Source: Bacteroidales bacterium
GTDB lineage: Bacteria; Bacteroidota; Bacteroidia; Bacteroidales; UBA7960
Reading direction: 5' to 3'
Assembly: GCA_007131125.1 (NCBI GenBank)
Contig: SLRE01000298.1
Location: 1-6,359, forward strand
DNA: 6,359 nt
Notes under the pieces: model-generated
What the model saw: the letters and a program-made list of their open reading frames with translations, nothing else
Told to the model about the DNA's origin: nothing
Databases searched by the model: none
Translations under genes and position numbers: made by a program
Shown here: positions 1-6,351 of the stretch, in pieces
Layout of the letters: the number at the start of each line of letters is the position of its first letter
Numbering within the stretch: the first letter of the stretch is position 1

Positions 1-33
1 ACCCTGATTTTTTGACTTTAACGGTTTTTCTCA

Positions 34-693
34 ATGAAAATTCATAAGGAAGGTTATATATCTATACTTTTAAGTTTTTTAATGCTTGGCTTCCTGGGCT
101 TGTTGTTTCACTTTCTCTTCCCTGAAGGCAGGCCTTGGCACTGGTTTGTATACGGAGGCCTTGTGTTGCTGTTTTTCCTTGTACTTCAGTTTTTTCGTTC
201 CCCGAAGCGCAATATTCAGAAAGACCCCTCGGTGGTATTCAGCCCTGCCGACGGCAGGGTGGTAACCATTGAAGAAACTGTGGAACAGGAATTTTTTCAG
301 CAGCCCATGCGGCAGGTTTCCATTTTTATGTCACCGCTCAACGTGCACCTTAACCGTTACCCGGTGGATGGTAAGATTGCCTATTACCGTTATCATCATG
401 GAAAATACCTTGTGGCCTGGCATCCCAAAAGCAGTGTTTTGAACGAACATACTTCACTGGTAATTCAGCCCCCGAATGAAAAGGAAATGATTATGGTTCG
501 GCAGGTGGCCGGGGCGGTGGCCAGGCGTATTGTATGCTATGGAAAAGAAGAAAACTATGTAGAACAGGGCAGCGAGCTTGGCTTCATCAAATTCGGGTCA
601 AGGGTAGACCTGTTTTTGCCCCTTTCGGCCAAACTGCAGGTAGCCATCGGCGACCATGTTAAGGGCGGCTTAAGCCGCATCGCCACTTACTGA
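34..693 (+). CDS. psd: Phosphatidylserine decarboxylase, short archaeal-type family
   Basis: A 219-residue pyruvoyl-dependent decarboxylase that converts phosphatidylserine to phosphatidylethanolamine at the inner membrane. Two hydrophobic segments (about residues 8-29 and 36-54) anchor the N-terminus. The soluble domain carries SPADGRV (70-76) with Asp73, VHLNRYPVDG (104-113) with His105, and near the C-terminus LGFIKFGSRVD (182-192). Family knowledge predicts self-cleavage between Gly188 and Ser189, giving a beta chain of 188 and an alpha chain of 31 residues, with Ser189 becoming the pyruvoyl group. The length fits the short family rather than the roughly 320-residue E. coli enzyme. By eye, the place of the E. 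coli triad histidine (His147) is taken by Arg108, which I believe is normal for the short family. The ATG at 34 starts directly before the membrane segments; no Shine-Dalgarno is visible. The 33 bases upstream hold no complete gene; the partner in related genomes is often cdsA, which cannot be confirmed here. Confidence 0.95.
   Translation: MKIHKEGYISILLSFLMLGFLGLLFHFLFPEGRPWHWFVYGGLVLLFFLVLQFFRSPKRNIQKDPSVVFSPADGRVVTIEETVEQEFFQQPMRQVSIFMSPLNVHLNRYPVDGKIAYYRYHHGKYLVAWHPKSSVLNEHTSLVIQPPNEKEMIMVRQVAGAVARRIVCYGKEENYVEQGSELGFIKFGSRVDLFLPLSAKLQVAIGDHVKGGLSRIATY
665..678. repeat. 14-bp perfect GC-rich palindrome at the psd 3' end
   Basis: GCGGCTTAAGCCGC is a perfect palindrome inside the last codons of psd, ending 13 bases before the end of its stop codon. 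As RNA it can form a five-pair GC stem with a TTAA loop on either strand. It sits beside the convergent junction with the HAD gene, where only six bases separate the stop codons, so it is the best visible candidate for stopping transcription from either side. No T-run follows it on either strand, so it is not a classical intrinsic terminator. Roughly 0.4 perfect 14-bp palindromes are expected by chance in a window this size, so it may mean nothing. Confidence 0.4.
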
Positions 694-699
694 TTGGTT

Positions 700-1392
700 T
701 CAAAGAATATTCCTTAATTCATCCAGGTTCCCGATTTGATAAGTAGGTTTTATGGGGCTGGTTTCTCCCGGCTGTGCAATCCATACCTGGTCTATGCCCG
801 CCTGTAATGCTCCCCGGATATCCGATTCCGGGTCATCTCCAATAATAAGACATTCATTGGGAATTGCTTTGATTTTTTCCAGGGTATAATCAAAAATTTT
901 CGGTGAGGGTTTCTGGGCACCGGCACTTTCGGAAGTGATGATGTGGGTAAAATACTTTTCCAGCCCGCACCGCCTGATTTTCATGTATTGCACTTCTTCA
1001 AACCCATTGGTGATAATATGAAGCTGGTAACTTTGCTGCAGATACTCCAGCACTTCATGGGCTCCCGGCAACAGCCTGGTTTGCAACGGACTTAAACTCA
1101 CGTAATCTTCAGATATGTCTTTTTCCAGGCCATGATTTACCCCAAAAACTTCCAGTGTTTTGGAAAAACGGCTCAGGTTCAGCTTTTCTTTGGTAATCTC
1201 CTTCCTTTTGTATTGCTGCCACAGGTTGTAATTGATGGGCTTATATACCTCGAAAAAATCGTCAAAAGAGGGAATGCCTTTTTCTTTCAGACCGTGTTTC
1301 CCGAAAACATCTTCAAGGGTTTTGCGGTTGTTGTTGTCAAAATCGTATAAAGTCCTGTCGAGGTCAAACAAAAGGTGTTTGTATTTTTTCAT
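700..1392 (-). CDS. HAD-superfamily hydrolase, YjjG/YfnB-like (putative nucleotidase)
   Basis: A 230-residue cytoplasmic haloacid dehalogenase-type phosphatase. All four HAD motifs are visible: motif I DLDRTLYD (10-17) with the nucleophile Asp10 and acid/base Asp12; motif II ITNG (127-130) with Thr128; motif III Lys161 in QKPSPKIF; motif IV GDDPESD (185-191) with the Mg2+-binding acidic residues. The helical cap lies between motifs I and II (about 18-105), as in subclass I enzymes. The whole resembles the YjjG/YfnB family, whose E. coli member is a 5'-nucleotidase active on pyrimidine nucleotides including non-canonical ones; the substrate here is an inference. An in-frame ATG at 1479 would overlap the recQ end by 29 bases and add 29 residues unlike this family, so I use the ATG at 1392, which places motif I at the expected distance. 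It lies 58 bases after recQ, possibly on the same transcript, and converges on psd with a 6-base gap. Confidence 0.9.
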   Translation of the reverse strand: MKKYKHLLFDLDRTLYDFDNNNRKTLEDVFGKHGLKEKGIPSFDDFFEVYKPINYNLWQQYKRKEITKEKLNLSRFSKTLEVFGVNHGLEKDISEDYVSLSPLQTRLLPGAHEVLEYLQQSYQLHIITNGFEEVQYMKIRRCGLEKYFTHIITSESAGAQKPSPKIFDYTLEKIKAIPNECLIIGDDPESDIRGALQAGIDQVWIAQPGETSPIKPTYQIGNLDELRNIL

Positions 1393-1450
1393 AATGGGTT
1401 TTAAATTAACCAAAGGGTAATAAAAGTGCCAAAATAAGAAATTTTTTAAT

Positions 1451-3379
1451 TCAATGGTCAGCCTCAACCTTTCCGTCATCCCAGAAAAGCTCGCCGGATG
1501 ATGTTTCGGAAATCTTCCCGTTGTCCTTAAGCCATTGAATTACTTTCAGTACCTTGTCTTCCGGGAGGTTAAGGGTTATTTCCTGCATCAGTTTTTCTAT
1601 CCTGAAAGGAGCTTTTTTCAGCAGGGGTTTGATTTCTTCAACCACCTGGTCAAACTCATAATCCGATAGTTCCACCTTATTCCTTTCAAGGCACACATCG
1701 CATTGGCCGCAGCGCCTGGCATCAGTTTCTCCAAAATACCGGAGCAGGAAAAGGCTTCGGCATTTGGTTTCTGTTTGCACATAATCTTTCATGGCTTCAA
1801 CCCGTTCTTTGGCAAATTGCTTGCGCTCCTGGTAATTTTCCCGGGAAATCCTCAGGTCATCGGCATTCAGTCGCTCTTCCAGAAACGTAAGGGTGGGGGA
1901 CTCGTTTTGCTTTTCGTAATGCAAAATATTCATGCGATGCAGATTGTTGAGGGCTTTAAGAGTTTGCTCCCGGGTAATGCCTGCCCTTCGTGCAATATCT
2001 TCTTCCCTGATTTTAACAAATTCTGAAAACAACCCTGAATAGGAGCGAAGCAGCAATTTAATAAAGGCATCGTAGCCAGGGTTGGCCACCTGAAAACGGT
2101 AAAGGTCTTCCTTGTCAATCACCATCATTATCCTTGAGGGGTTGGCCAGTGCTTCCGACATGGCAACATAGCCCTCCTTTTCCAGGAATTTGATGGCATT
2201 GAAAACCAATACGGGGTTTAAAGAATAGTGTTCGCTAAATACTCCAAGCTCAAAAGGAAAAGACTGGTCTTTTCCGCTGCCCGTGGCCAGTTGAAAATAG
2301 TTTCCCAGGCAGTTGTACACTTTTTTTATGAACTCCAAAGCAGGATAGGACATTTCATGATGGTGGTCCAGGTCAAGGATATCGGCGGTATTAAACAGCA
2401 AAACGGCAAAAGATTTGTTTCCGTCCCTGCCTGCCCTTCCGGCTTCCTGAAAATAGGCTTCAGGGTTTTCGGGCAGGTCCATATGCACCACAAATCGCAC
2501 ATTGGGTTTGTCTATACCCATGCCAAAGGCGTTGGTGGCAGCAATTACCCGGGTGCGTTCCTTCATCCATGCATTCTGCCGGTTGTCGCGTTCCAGGCTC
2601 GTAAGCCCTGCATGGTAAAAGTCGGCCGATATGCGGTTCCTTTTGAGGAATTCGGCAATTTCCTTTGTTTTTTTTCGGCTTCTGACGTAAACAATTCCCG
2701 GCCCTTGCACCTTGCTGCAGATTTTATACAAACGCCTCAATTTATCTTCTTCCCTGAAGACAATGTATGCCAGGTTTTTTCGCTCAAAACTTTTTTGAAA
2801 TACTTTCTGGTTGTTGAACTGAAGTTTTTCCTGTATGTCTTCGGTAACCTTGGGGGTTGCTGTGGCAGTGAGCGCCAAAACGGGTGTATCCGGGATAAAC
2901 TCCCTTATTTCGGCAATGCGAAGGTAGGGTGGCCGAAAGTCATATCCCCATTGCGAAATACAATGGGCCTCATCCACGGCCAGCAGGTTAACCTTCATTT
3001 TTTTGATACGGGTCCGGATAAGCTCGGTGGTGAGCCGTTCGGGACTTAAATAAAGGAATTTTACATCCCCGTATATGCAGTTGTCAATGGCCGTATCCAT
3101 TTCCATGCGGCTGAGCCCGTAATAAACGCCAACCGCTTTAATCCCTTTGGTGTTCAGGGCCTGCACCTGGTCTTTCATCAGGGCAACAAGCGGGGTTACC
3201 ACAATGCAAACGCCTTCTCTGGCCATGCCTGGCACCTGGTAACACAGGGATTTTCCTCCACCGGTGGGCATCAGGGCAAGGGTGTCGTGGCCCCCGCTAA
3301 CCGAACGGATTATGTCCTCCTGTAACGGGCGGAAGGAGGTAAACCCCCAGTATTTAAGCAGGATGGAATGCAGGTCCAA
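1451..3379 (-). CDS. recQ: RecQ-family ATP-dependent 3'-5' DNA helicase with displaced zinc domain
   Basis: A 642-residue superfamily 2 helicase for DNA unwinding in recombination and repair. Visible motifs: FRPLQ of motif 0 (16-20), Walker A MPTGGGKS (37-44), DEAH box (136-139), the aromatic-rich loop HCISQWGYDFRPPY (139-152), TATAT of motif III (171-175), and motif VI QEAGRAGRDG (311-320). Zinc cysteines are 540, 557, 560 and 563, with the same 17-3-3 spacing as E. coli RecQ. In E. coli that cluster follows motif VI by about 60 residues; here about 220 residues intervene, holding winged-helix-like segments (about 388-410 and 458-503), and another follows the cluster (591-633). I see no HRDC domain. 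No ATG is available: an in-frame TGA lies at 3392-3394 and the first methionine codon is already in Walker A, so translation must begin at TTG 3377-3379 or a neighbouring non-ATG codon such as ATT 3380-3382. It lies 152 bases after the iron operon and 58 before the HAD gene. Confidence 0.95.
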   Translation of the reverse strand: MDLHSILLKYWGFTSFRPLQEDIIRSVSGGHDTLALMPTGGGKSLCYQVPGMAREGVCIVVTPLVALMKDQVQALNTKGIKAVGVYYGLSRMEMDTAIDNCIYGDVKFLYLSPERLTTELIRTRIKKMKVNLLAVDEAHCISQWGYDFRPPYLRIAEIREFIPDTPVLALTATATPKVTEDIQEKLQFNNQKVFQKSFERKNLAYIVFREEDKLRRLYKICSKVQGPGIVYVRSRKKTKEIAEFLKRNRISADFYHAGLTSLERDNRQNAWMKERTRVIAATNAFGMGIDKPNVRFVVHMDLPENPEAYFQEAGRAGRDGNKSFAVLLFNTADILDLDHHHEMSYPALEFIKKVYNCLGNYFQLATGSGKDQSFPFELGVFSEHYSLNPVLVFNAIKFLEKEGYVAMSEALANPSRIMMVIDKEDLYRFQVANPGYDAFIKLLLRSYSGLFSEFVKIREEDIARRAGITREQTLKALNNLHRMNILHYEKQNESPTLTFLEERLNADDLRISRENYQERKQFAKERVEAMKDYVQTETKCRSLFLLRYFGETDARRCGQCDVCLERNKVELSDYEFDQVVEEIKPLLKKAPFRIEKLMQEITLNLPEDKVLKVIQWLKDNGKISETSSGELFWDDGKVEADH

Positions 3380-3457
3380 AATATTGGCTTTTCAGGTGTG
3401 CAATGGATTTTGTCCTATAAAAATAAGGAAAATTCATCTGTGAAAATATTTGATATG

Positions 3458-3540
3458 AAAAAATAAGTCCCGAATCCAATGGAAGAAACATTTCTTCAGG
3501 GGGTTACAAAGGAATAAAAGGTGGTTCTTTTTTATTCGGG
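3458..3540 (-). terminator. Possible branched terminator after the feo operon
   Basis: On the minus strand, CCCGAAT (3540-3534, overlapping the stop codon of the Cys-rich gene) is matched by ATTCGGG (3475-3469). With a one-base bulge the stem extends by AAG/CTT, and the 3' arm is followed by TTATTTTTTC (3466-3457). The 58-base loop contains a second, perfect inverted repeat (3482-3497). Position and T-run fit termination of feo transcripts ahead of recQ. The long loop is atypical, and a 7-bp match over this distance can occur by chance, so the call is tentative. Confidence 0.3.
3482..3497. repeat. Inverted repeat, 7-bp arms with 2-bp centre, in the recQ upstream gap
   Basis: GAAGAAA-CA-TTTCTTC lies in the 152-base gap between the Cys-rich gene and recQ, about 100 bases before the recQ start. 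The near-zero spacer is more typical of a dimeric protein-binding site than of a hairpin, but it could also be the inner arm of the branched terminator proposed here. The remainder of the gap is AT-rich and shows no convincing Bacteroidota promoter (TTTG, then TAnnTTTG) for recQ. Confidence 0.35.
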
Positions 3541-3729
3541 CTTTTTGCTGCGGTAATCGTCGGGTGAAATATGCAGGGGGCAGGATGTGCAGTCGCTGGA
3601 GCAACCTTCACATTCTTCCGGAAGCGGGGGCTCCTGTTTTTTGGTTTTGCGGAAAAACTTCAGCAATCGACGGGTGGCCCATATCGCCGCCAGAATAACC
3701 ACCAGGAAAGTCAGAATCCACTGGACCAT
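3532..3729 (-). CDS. FeoB-associated Cys-rich membrane protein
   Basis: A 65-residue protein of the small family regularly encoded behind feoB. One membrane segment spans about residues 2-19, followed by a strongly basic stretch (RRLLKFFRKTKK, 20-31), a short proline/glutamate linker, and a CX2CX3CX2C cluster (Cys40, 43, 47, 50), ending in a polar tail. By the positive-inside rule the cysteines should face the cytoplasm, beside the FeoB G-domain. The cluster could bind iron or another metal, or an iron-sulfur centre. The family's biochemical role is not settled to my knowledge, so this is inference. The ATG at 3729 lies 12 bases after the feoAB stop, indicating co-transcription. The 5' context is A/T-rich with no Shine-Dalgarno. 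This may fill a role comparable to FeoC of gammaproteobacteria, but there is no sequence resemblance that I can see. Confidence 0.88.
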   Translation of the reverse strand: MVQWILTFLVVILAAIWATRRLLKFFRKTKKQEPPLPEECEGCSSDCTSCPLHISPDDYRSKKPE

Positions 3730-3741
3730 AACAACATTTTT

Positions 3742-6264
3742 TTAAACGAATAAACTGCCCACCTGGAAAACCATAAATGACACCACCCAGGCTGTCAGAG
3801 TAGTATAAACCAGGGCAAAAATGCCCCACTTCCAGGTACCCGACTCTTTGGTAATGGCTGCCAGTACGCCGATACAGGGGAAGTAAAGCAACACAAAAAT
3901 CATAAAGGACAGTGCCACCAAAGGAGTAAAAACCTTTTCCCCTTCCATTGGCCCTGAGCTGAAGGTTTGGGTTTGAATTTTCTCCACCAGTGAGGGGCTG
4001 TGGGCCTGGGCATGTTCATCGGCCTGGTAAAGCACGGCAAGGGTGCTTACCACAATCTCTTTGGCCGCAACACCTGAGATGATACTGATGGTCATTTTCC
4101 AGTCGAAACCAAGGGGCGCCATCACCGGCTGCACGGTTTTGCCGATACGGCCGATAAAGCTGTTTTCCTGCCTTTCCAGGTAAGCATTGGCCTCCATTTG
4201 TTGAAGGTGTTGTTTCTTCTGTTGGCGGATGGTTTCTGCCCTTGCGGTATCTGCCGGGATCAAAGCTGCAATTTGTTCATTGTATTCCTCTTTTACCGAC
4301 TGCTTTTGACTTTCCAGCTCTTCATGAAATGCACCGCCATTGGGGAAATACCCTAGGGCCCAGATGATGATAGAGGCCACCAGGATGATGCCGCTGATTT
4401 TGCGGATATAATGCACCACCCTGCTCCACATGTGCACGGTAATCGCTTTTGCAGTAGGAACCCGGTAGGGTGGCAACTCCATGACAAATGGCACTTCCTG
4501 GGTACGAAACAGGGTCTTCTTCAGAAGCAGGGCCATGCCAATGGCTACCAATACACCTATGGTATAAATCAGGAACAGCATCAGTGCCCGGTATTCGGTA
4601 AAAAAGGCGCTGATAAACAGCACATAAATGGGCAGGCGGGCACTGCATGACATAAAGGGGTTGATGAGCATGGTAATCAGCCGGTCATTGCGGTTTGCAA
4701 GGGTGCGGGTGGCCATAATGGCGGGTACATTGCAACCAAAACCCATCAACAAAGGAATAAAGGATTTTCCATGCAGGCCGATTTTATGCATGAGCTTATC
4801 CATGATAAATACTGCCCGGGACATGTAGCCGGTATCCTCCATCAGGCTGATAAAGAAAAACAGCAGCATGATGTTGGGAAGAAATACGATAACACCACCC
4901 ACTCCGCTGATTACACCGTTGATAAGCAGGTCTTTGAAAGGACCAGGTGTCATCCTTCCGTCCAGAAAGACCGAAAGGTTTTCCACCCCTGCTTCAATCC
5001 AATCCATGGGATAACTACCAATCAGGAAGGTTGCATAAAACATGATGTACATGAAGAGCAGGAAGAAAGGAAACCCCAGTATTCTGTGGGTCAGCAGGGT
5101 GTCAATGGCCTGGCTGGTTCGTTTGGTTTCCGATTCGCTGGGAACCATGGTTTCCTTTAAAGCCCCCTGTATAAAGCCGTACTTCAGGTCGGTGATGATT
5201 GCCTCACTGGATTCGTTGTATTCCTTTTCCAGGCGGTCCACTTCGGTTTGGGAGGTATAAAGGATTTCTTCATGGTTATGACAGTTGGCCATGATCTTTT
5301 TGGTCACCTCCTTATCCTTTTCCAGCAGCTTGATGGCAAGGAAACGGGAGGAGACAAGGTCGGTAAAATGCTCGTTGCCGGGGGCCTTGATCTTCTCCTG
5401 GATATTGACGATGGCCTTTTCAACATTTTGGCCGTAATTGATGTGGATATGGCGGACAGTTTCGTTCCTGTCTTCAAAAACTTCAACTACCTTGTCAAAG
5501 GTTTCCCTGATTCCCTTGCCTTTTGGGCTGACTGCCGGCACAATGGGGATACCGAGCATTTTTCCGAGACTTTCATATTCCAGGACATCTCCCTTTTTTT
5601 CCAGCTCATCGTACATGTTAAGGACCATCACCACGCGTATGTCCATATCGATAAGCTGTGTGGTGAGGAAGAGGTTGCGCTCCAGGTTGGAAGCATCCAC
5701 AATGTTGATCACCACATCGGGTAGTTTTTCGGTTACAAACTCCCGAACAAACAATTCCTCGGGGGTATAGGCCGAAACAGAATAGGTGCCTGGCAAATCT
5801 GTGATCCTGAAACGGTATCCCTTGTGATGGAAACGGGCTTCTTTGGCTTCGACGGTAACCCCGCTGTAATTTCCAACCCTTTCCCTTGAACCGGATGCGT
5901 GGTTGAAAAAGGTGGTTTTTCCGCTGTTTGGATTGCCCACAAGGGCCACATTTACTGCTTTGCCATGCCTGCGAAGGGTGTTTAGCTTTTCACTGTAAAA
6001 AACACCGTCAAAACCGGCGGTTTTTTTTCCCTTGAATTCCTTTTCCGGGATGACTTCGATCAGGCGGGCTTCGCTGCTGCGGAGAGATACATTGTACCCC
6101 ATGATATTGTATTCAATGGGGTCCTGAAGGGGGGCTTTTTTGATTACTTCCACTTTTTTTCCCACCACAAAACCCATCTCAATGATCCTGGTGCGAAAAC
6201 TTCCGCGCCCCTTTACTTTCAAAATAATGCCCTTTTCGCCGTTTTTCAGGTCCAGTAAAGTCAT
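3742..6264 (-). CDS. feoB: FeoA-FeoB fusion ferrous iron transporter
   Basis: An 840-residue inner-membrane Fe2+ importer made as one chain. Residues 1-72 are a FeoA (SH3-like) domain, including the RIIEMGF and GYNVSLRSSEARLIEV signatures. A linker (73-103) leads to the G-domain: G1 GNPNSGKT (110-117), switch I around Thr137, G3 DLPG (156-159), G4 NMYD (216-219), G5 near Ser246. A helical GDI-like region follows (about 275-375), then the membrane part with hydrophobic segments around 395-415, 446-475, 530-582, 620-638, 722-745 and 778-836. Cysteines seen in other FeoB pores are present: Cys511 in GFGCNVPA, Cys540 in SCSARLPIY and Cys797 in FPCIGVLAAI. A charged, Gln/Glu/Lys-rich stretch (about 640-705) is longer than in E. 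coli FeoB. FeoA and FeoB are separate proteins in E. coli; the fused form is known from Bacteroidota and some Firmicutes. The ATG at 6264 begins a typical FeoA N-terminus. The gene looks intact and functional. Confidence 0.96.
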   Translation of the reverse strand: MTLLDLKNGEKGIILKVKGRGSFRTRIIEMGFVVGKKVEVIKKAPLQDPIEYNIMGYNVSLRSSEARLIEVIPEKEFKGKKTAGFDGVFYSEKLNTLRRHGKAVNVALVGNPNSGKTTFFNHASGSRERVGNYSGVTVEAKEARFHHKGYRFRITDLPGTYSVSAYTPEELFVREFVTEKLPDVVINIVDASNLERNLFLTTQLIDMDIRVVMVLNMYDELEKKGDVLEYESLGKMLGIPIVPAVSPKGKGIRETFDKVVEVFEDRNETVRHIHINYGQNVEKAIVNIQEKIKAPGNEHFTDLVSSRFLAIKLLEKDKEVTKKIMANCHNHEEILYTSQTEVDRLEKEYNESSEAIITDLKYGFIQGALKETMVPSESETKRTSQAIDTLLTHRILGFPFFLLFMYIMFYATFLIGSYPMDWIEAGVENLSVFLDGRMTPGPFKDLLINGVISGVGGVIVFLPNIMLLFFFISLMEDTGYMSRAVFIMDKLMHKIGLHGKSFIPLLMGFGCNVPAIMATRTLANRNDRLITMLINPFMSCSARLPIYVLFISAFFTEYRALMLFLIYTIGVLVAIGMALLLKKTLFRTQEVPFVMELPPYRVPTAKAITVHMWSRVVHYIRKISGIILVASIIIWALGYFPNGGAFHEELESQKQSVKEEYNEQIAALIPADTARAETIRQQKKQHLQQMEANAYLERQENSFIGRIGKTVQPVMAPLGFDWKMTISIISGVAAKEIVVSTLAVLYQADEHAQAHSPSLVEKIQTQTFSSGPMEGEKVFTPLVALSFMIFVLLYFPCIGVLAAITKESGTWKWGIFALVYTTLTAWVVSFMVFQVGSLFV

Positions 6265-6314
6265 ACCAATTATCCCGGTAATATAATTTTTATTAAGATT
6301 GAATTAAAATACTG

Positions 6315-6345
6315 CGAAGGTATTCTTTTTTGGCCGCAGGCAAAA
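6315..6345 (-). promoter_or_regulatory. Possible Bacteroidota-type promoter for feoAB
   Basis: On the minus strand, TTTTG (6345-6341) is followed after 18 bases by TACCTTCG (6322-6315). This matches the Bacteroidota sigma consensus TTTG, then TAnnTTTG, except for one base in the -7 element and a slightly short spacer. It would place transcription start about 45 bases before the feoAB ATG. The motif is weak and a single short region was scanned, so it is only a candidate. Confidence 0.3.
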
Positions 6346-6351
6346 CCAAAA
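6328..6351. repeat. Inverted repeat TTTTGG-N12-CCAAAA ahead of feoAB
   Basis: Six-base arms at 6328-6333 and 6346-6351 flank a 12-base centre that contains the proposed -33 element. The symmetry and position would suit the operator of a dimeric metal-responsive repressor, but the sequence does not resemble a classical Fur box. It could equally be the tail of a terminator from a gene beyond the right edge, or chance in an AT-rich stretch. Confidence 0.25.

Noticed and set aside
1..47. Tail of an upstream gene, for example cdsA
   Set aside because: Frame 1 ends at TGA 13-15 after four codons (TLIF) and frame 3 ends at TAA 45-47. Either could be a gene end, but too few residues are present to identify one.
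1393..1450. Separate promoter for the HAD gene
   Set aside because: TACCCTTTG on the minus strand resembles the -7 element but has one base too many and no suitably spaced -33 element; read-through from recQ is as likely.
1393..1479. N-terminal extension of the HAD gene from ATG 1479
   Set aside because: It would overlap the end of recQ and put 29 unrelated residues before the HAD motif I, which normally sits within about ten residues of the start.
2228..3049. Open frame of 273 codons on the + strand
   Set aside because: It lies wholly antisense to the conserved recQ helicase domains, its translation matches no family I recognise, and its composition is that expected from a shadow frame.
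5248..5724. Open frame of 158 codons on the + strand
   Set aside because: Antisense to the FeoB G-domain, with no recognisable motif; a shadow frame.
6279..6296. Possible Fur box ahead of feoAB
   Set aside because: Only five-base AT arms with a seven-base spacer; no match to the GATAAT-type Fur consensus, and such symmetry is frequent in AT-rich leaders.
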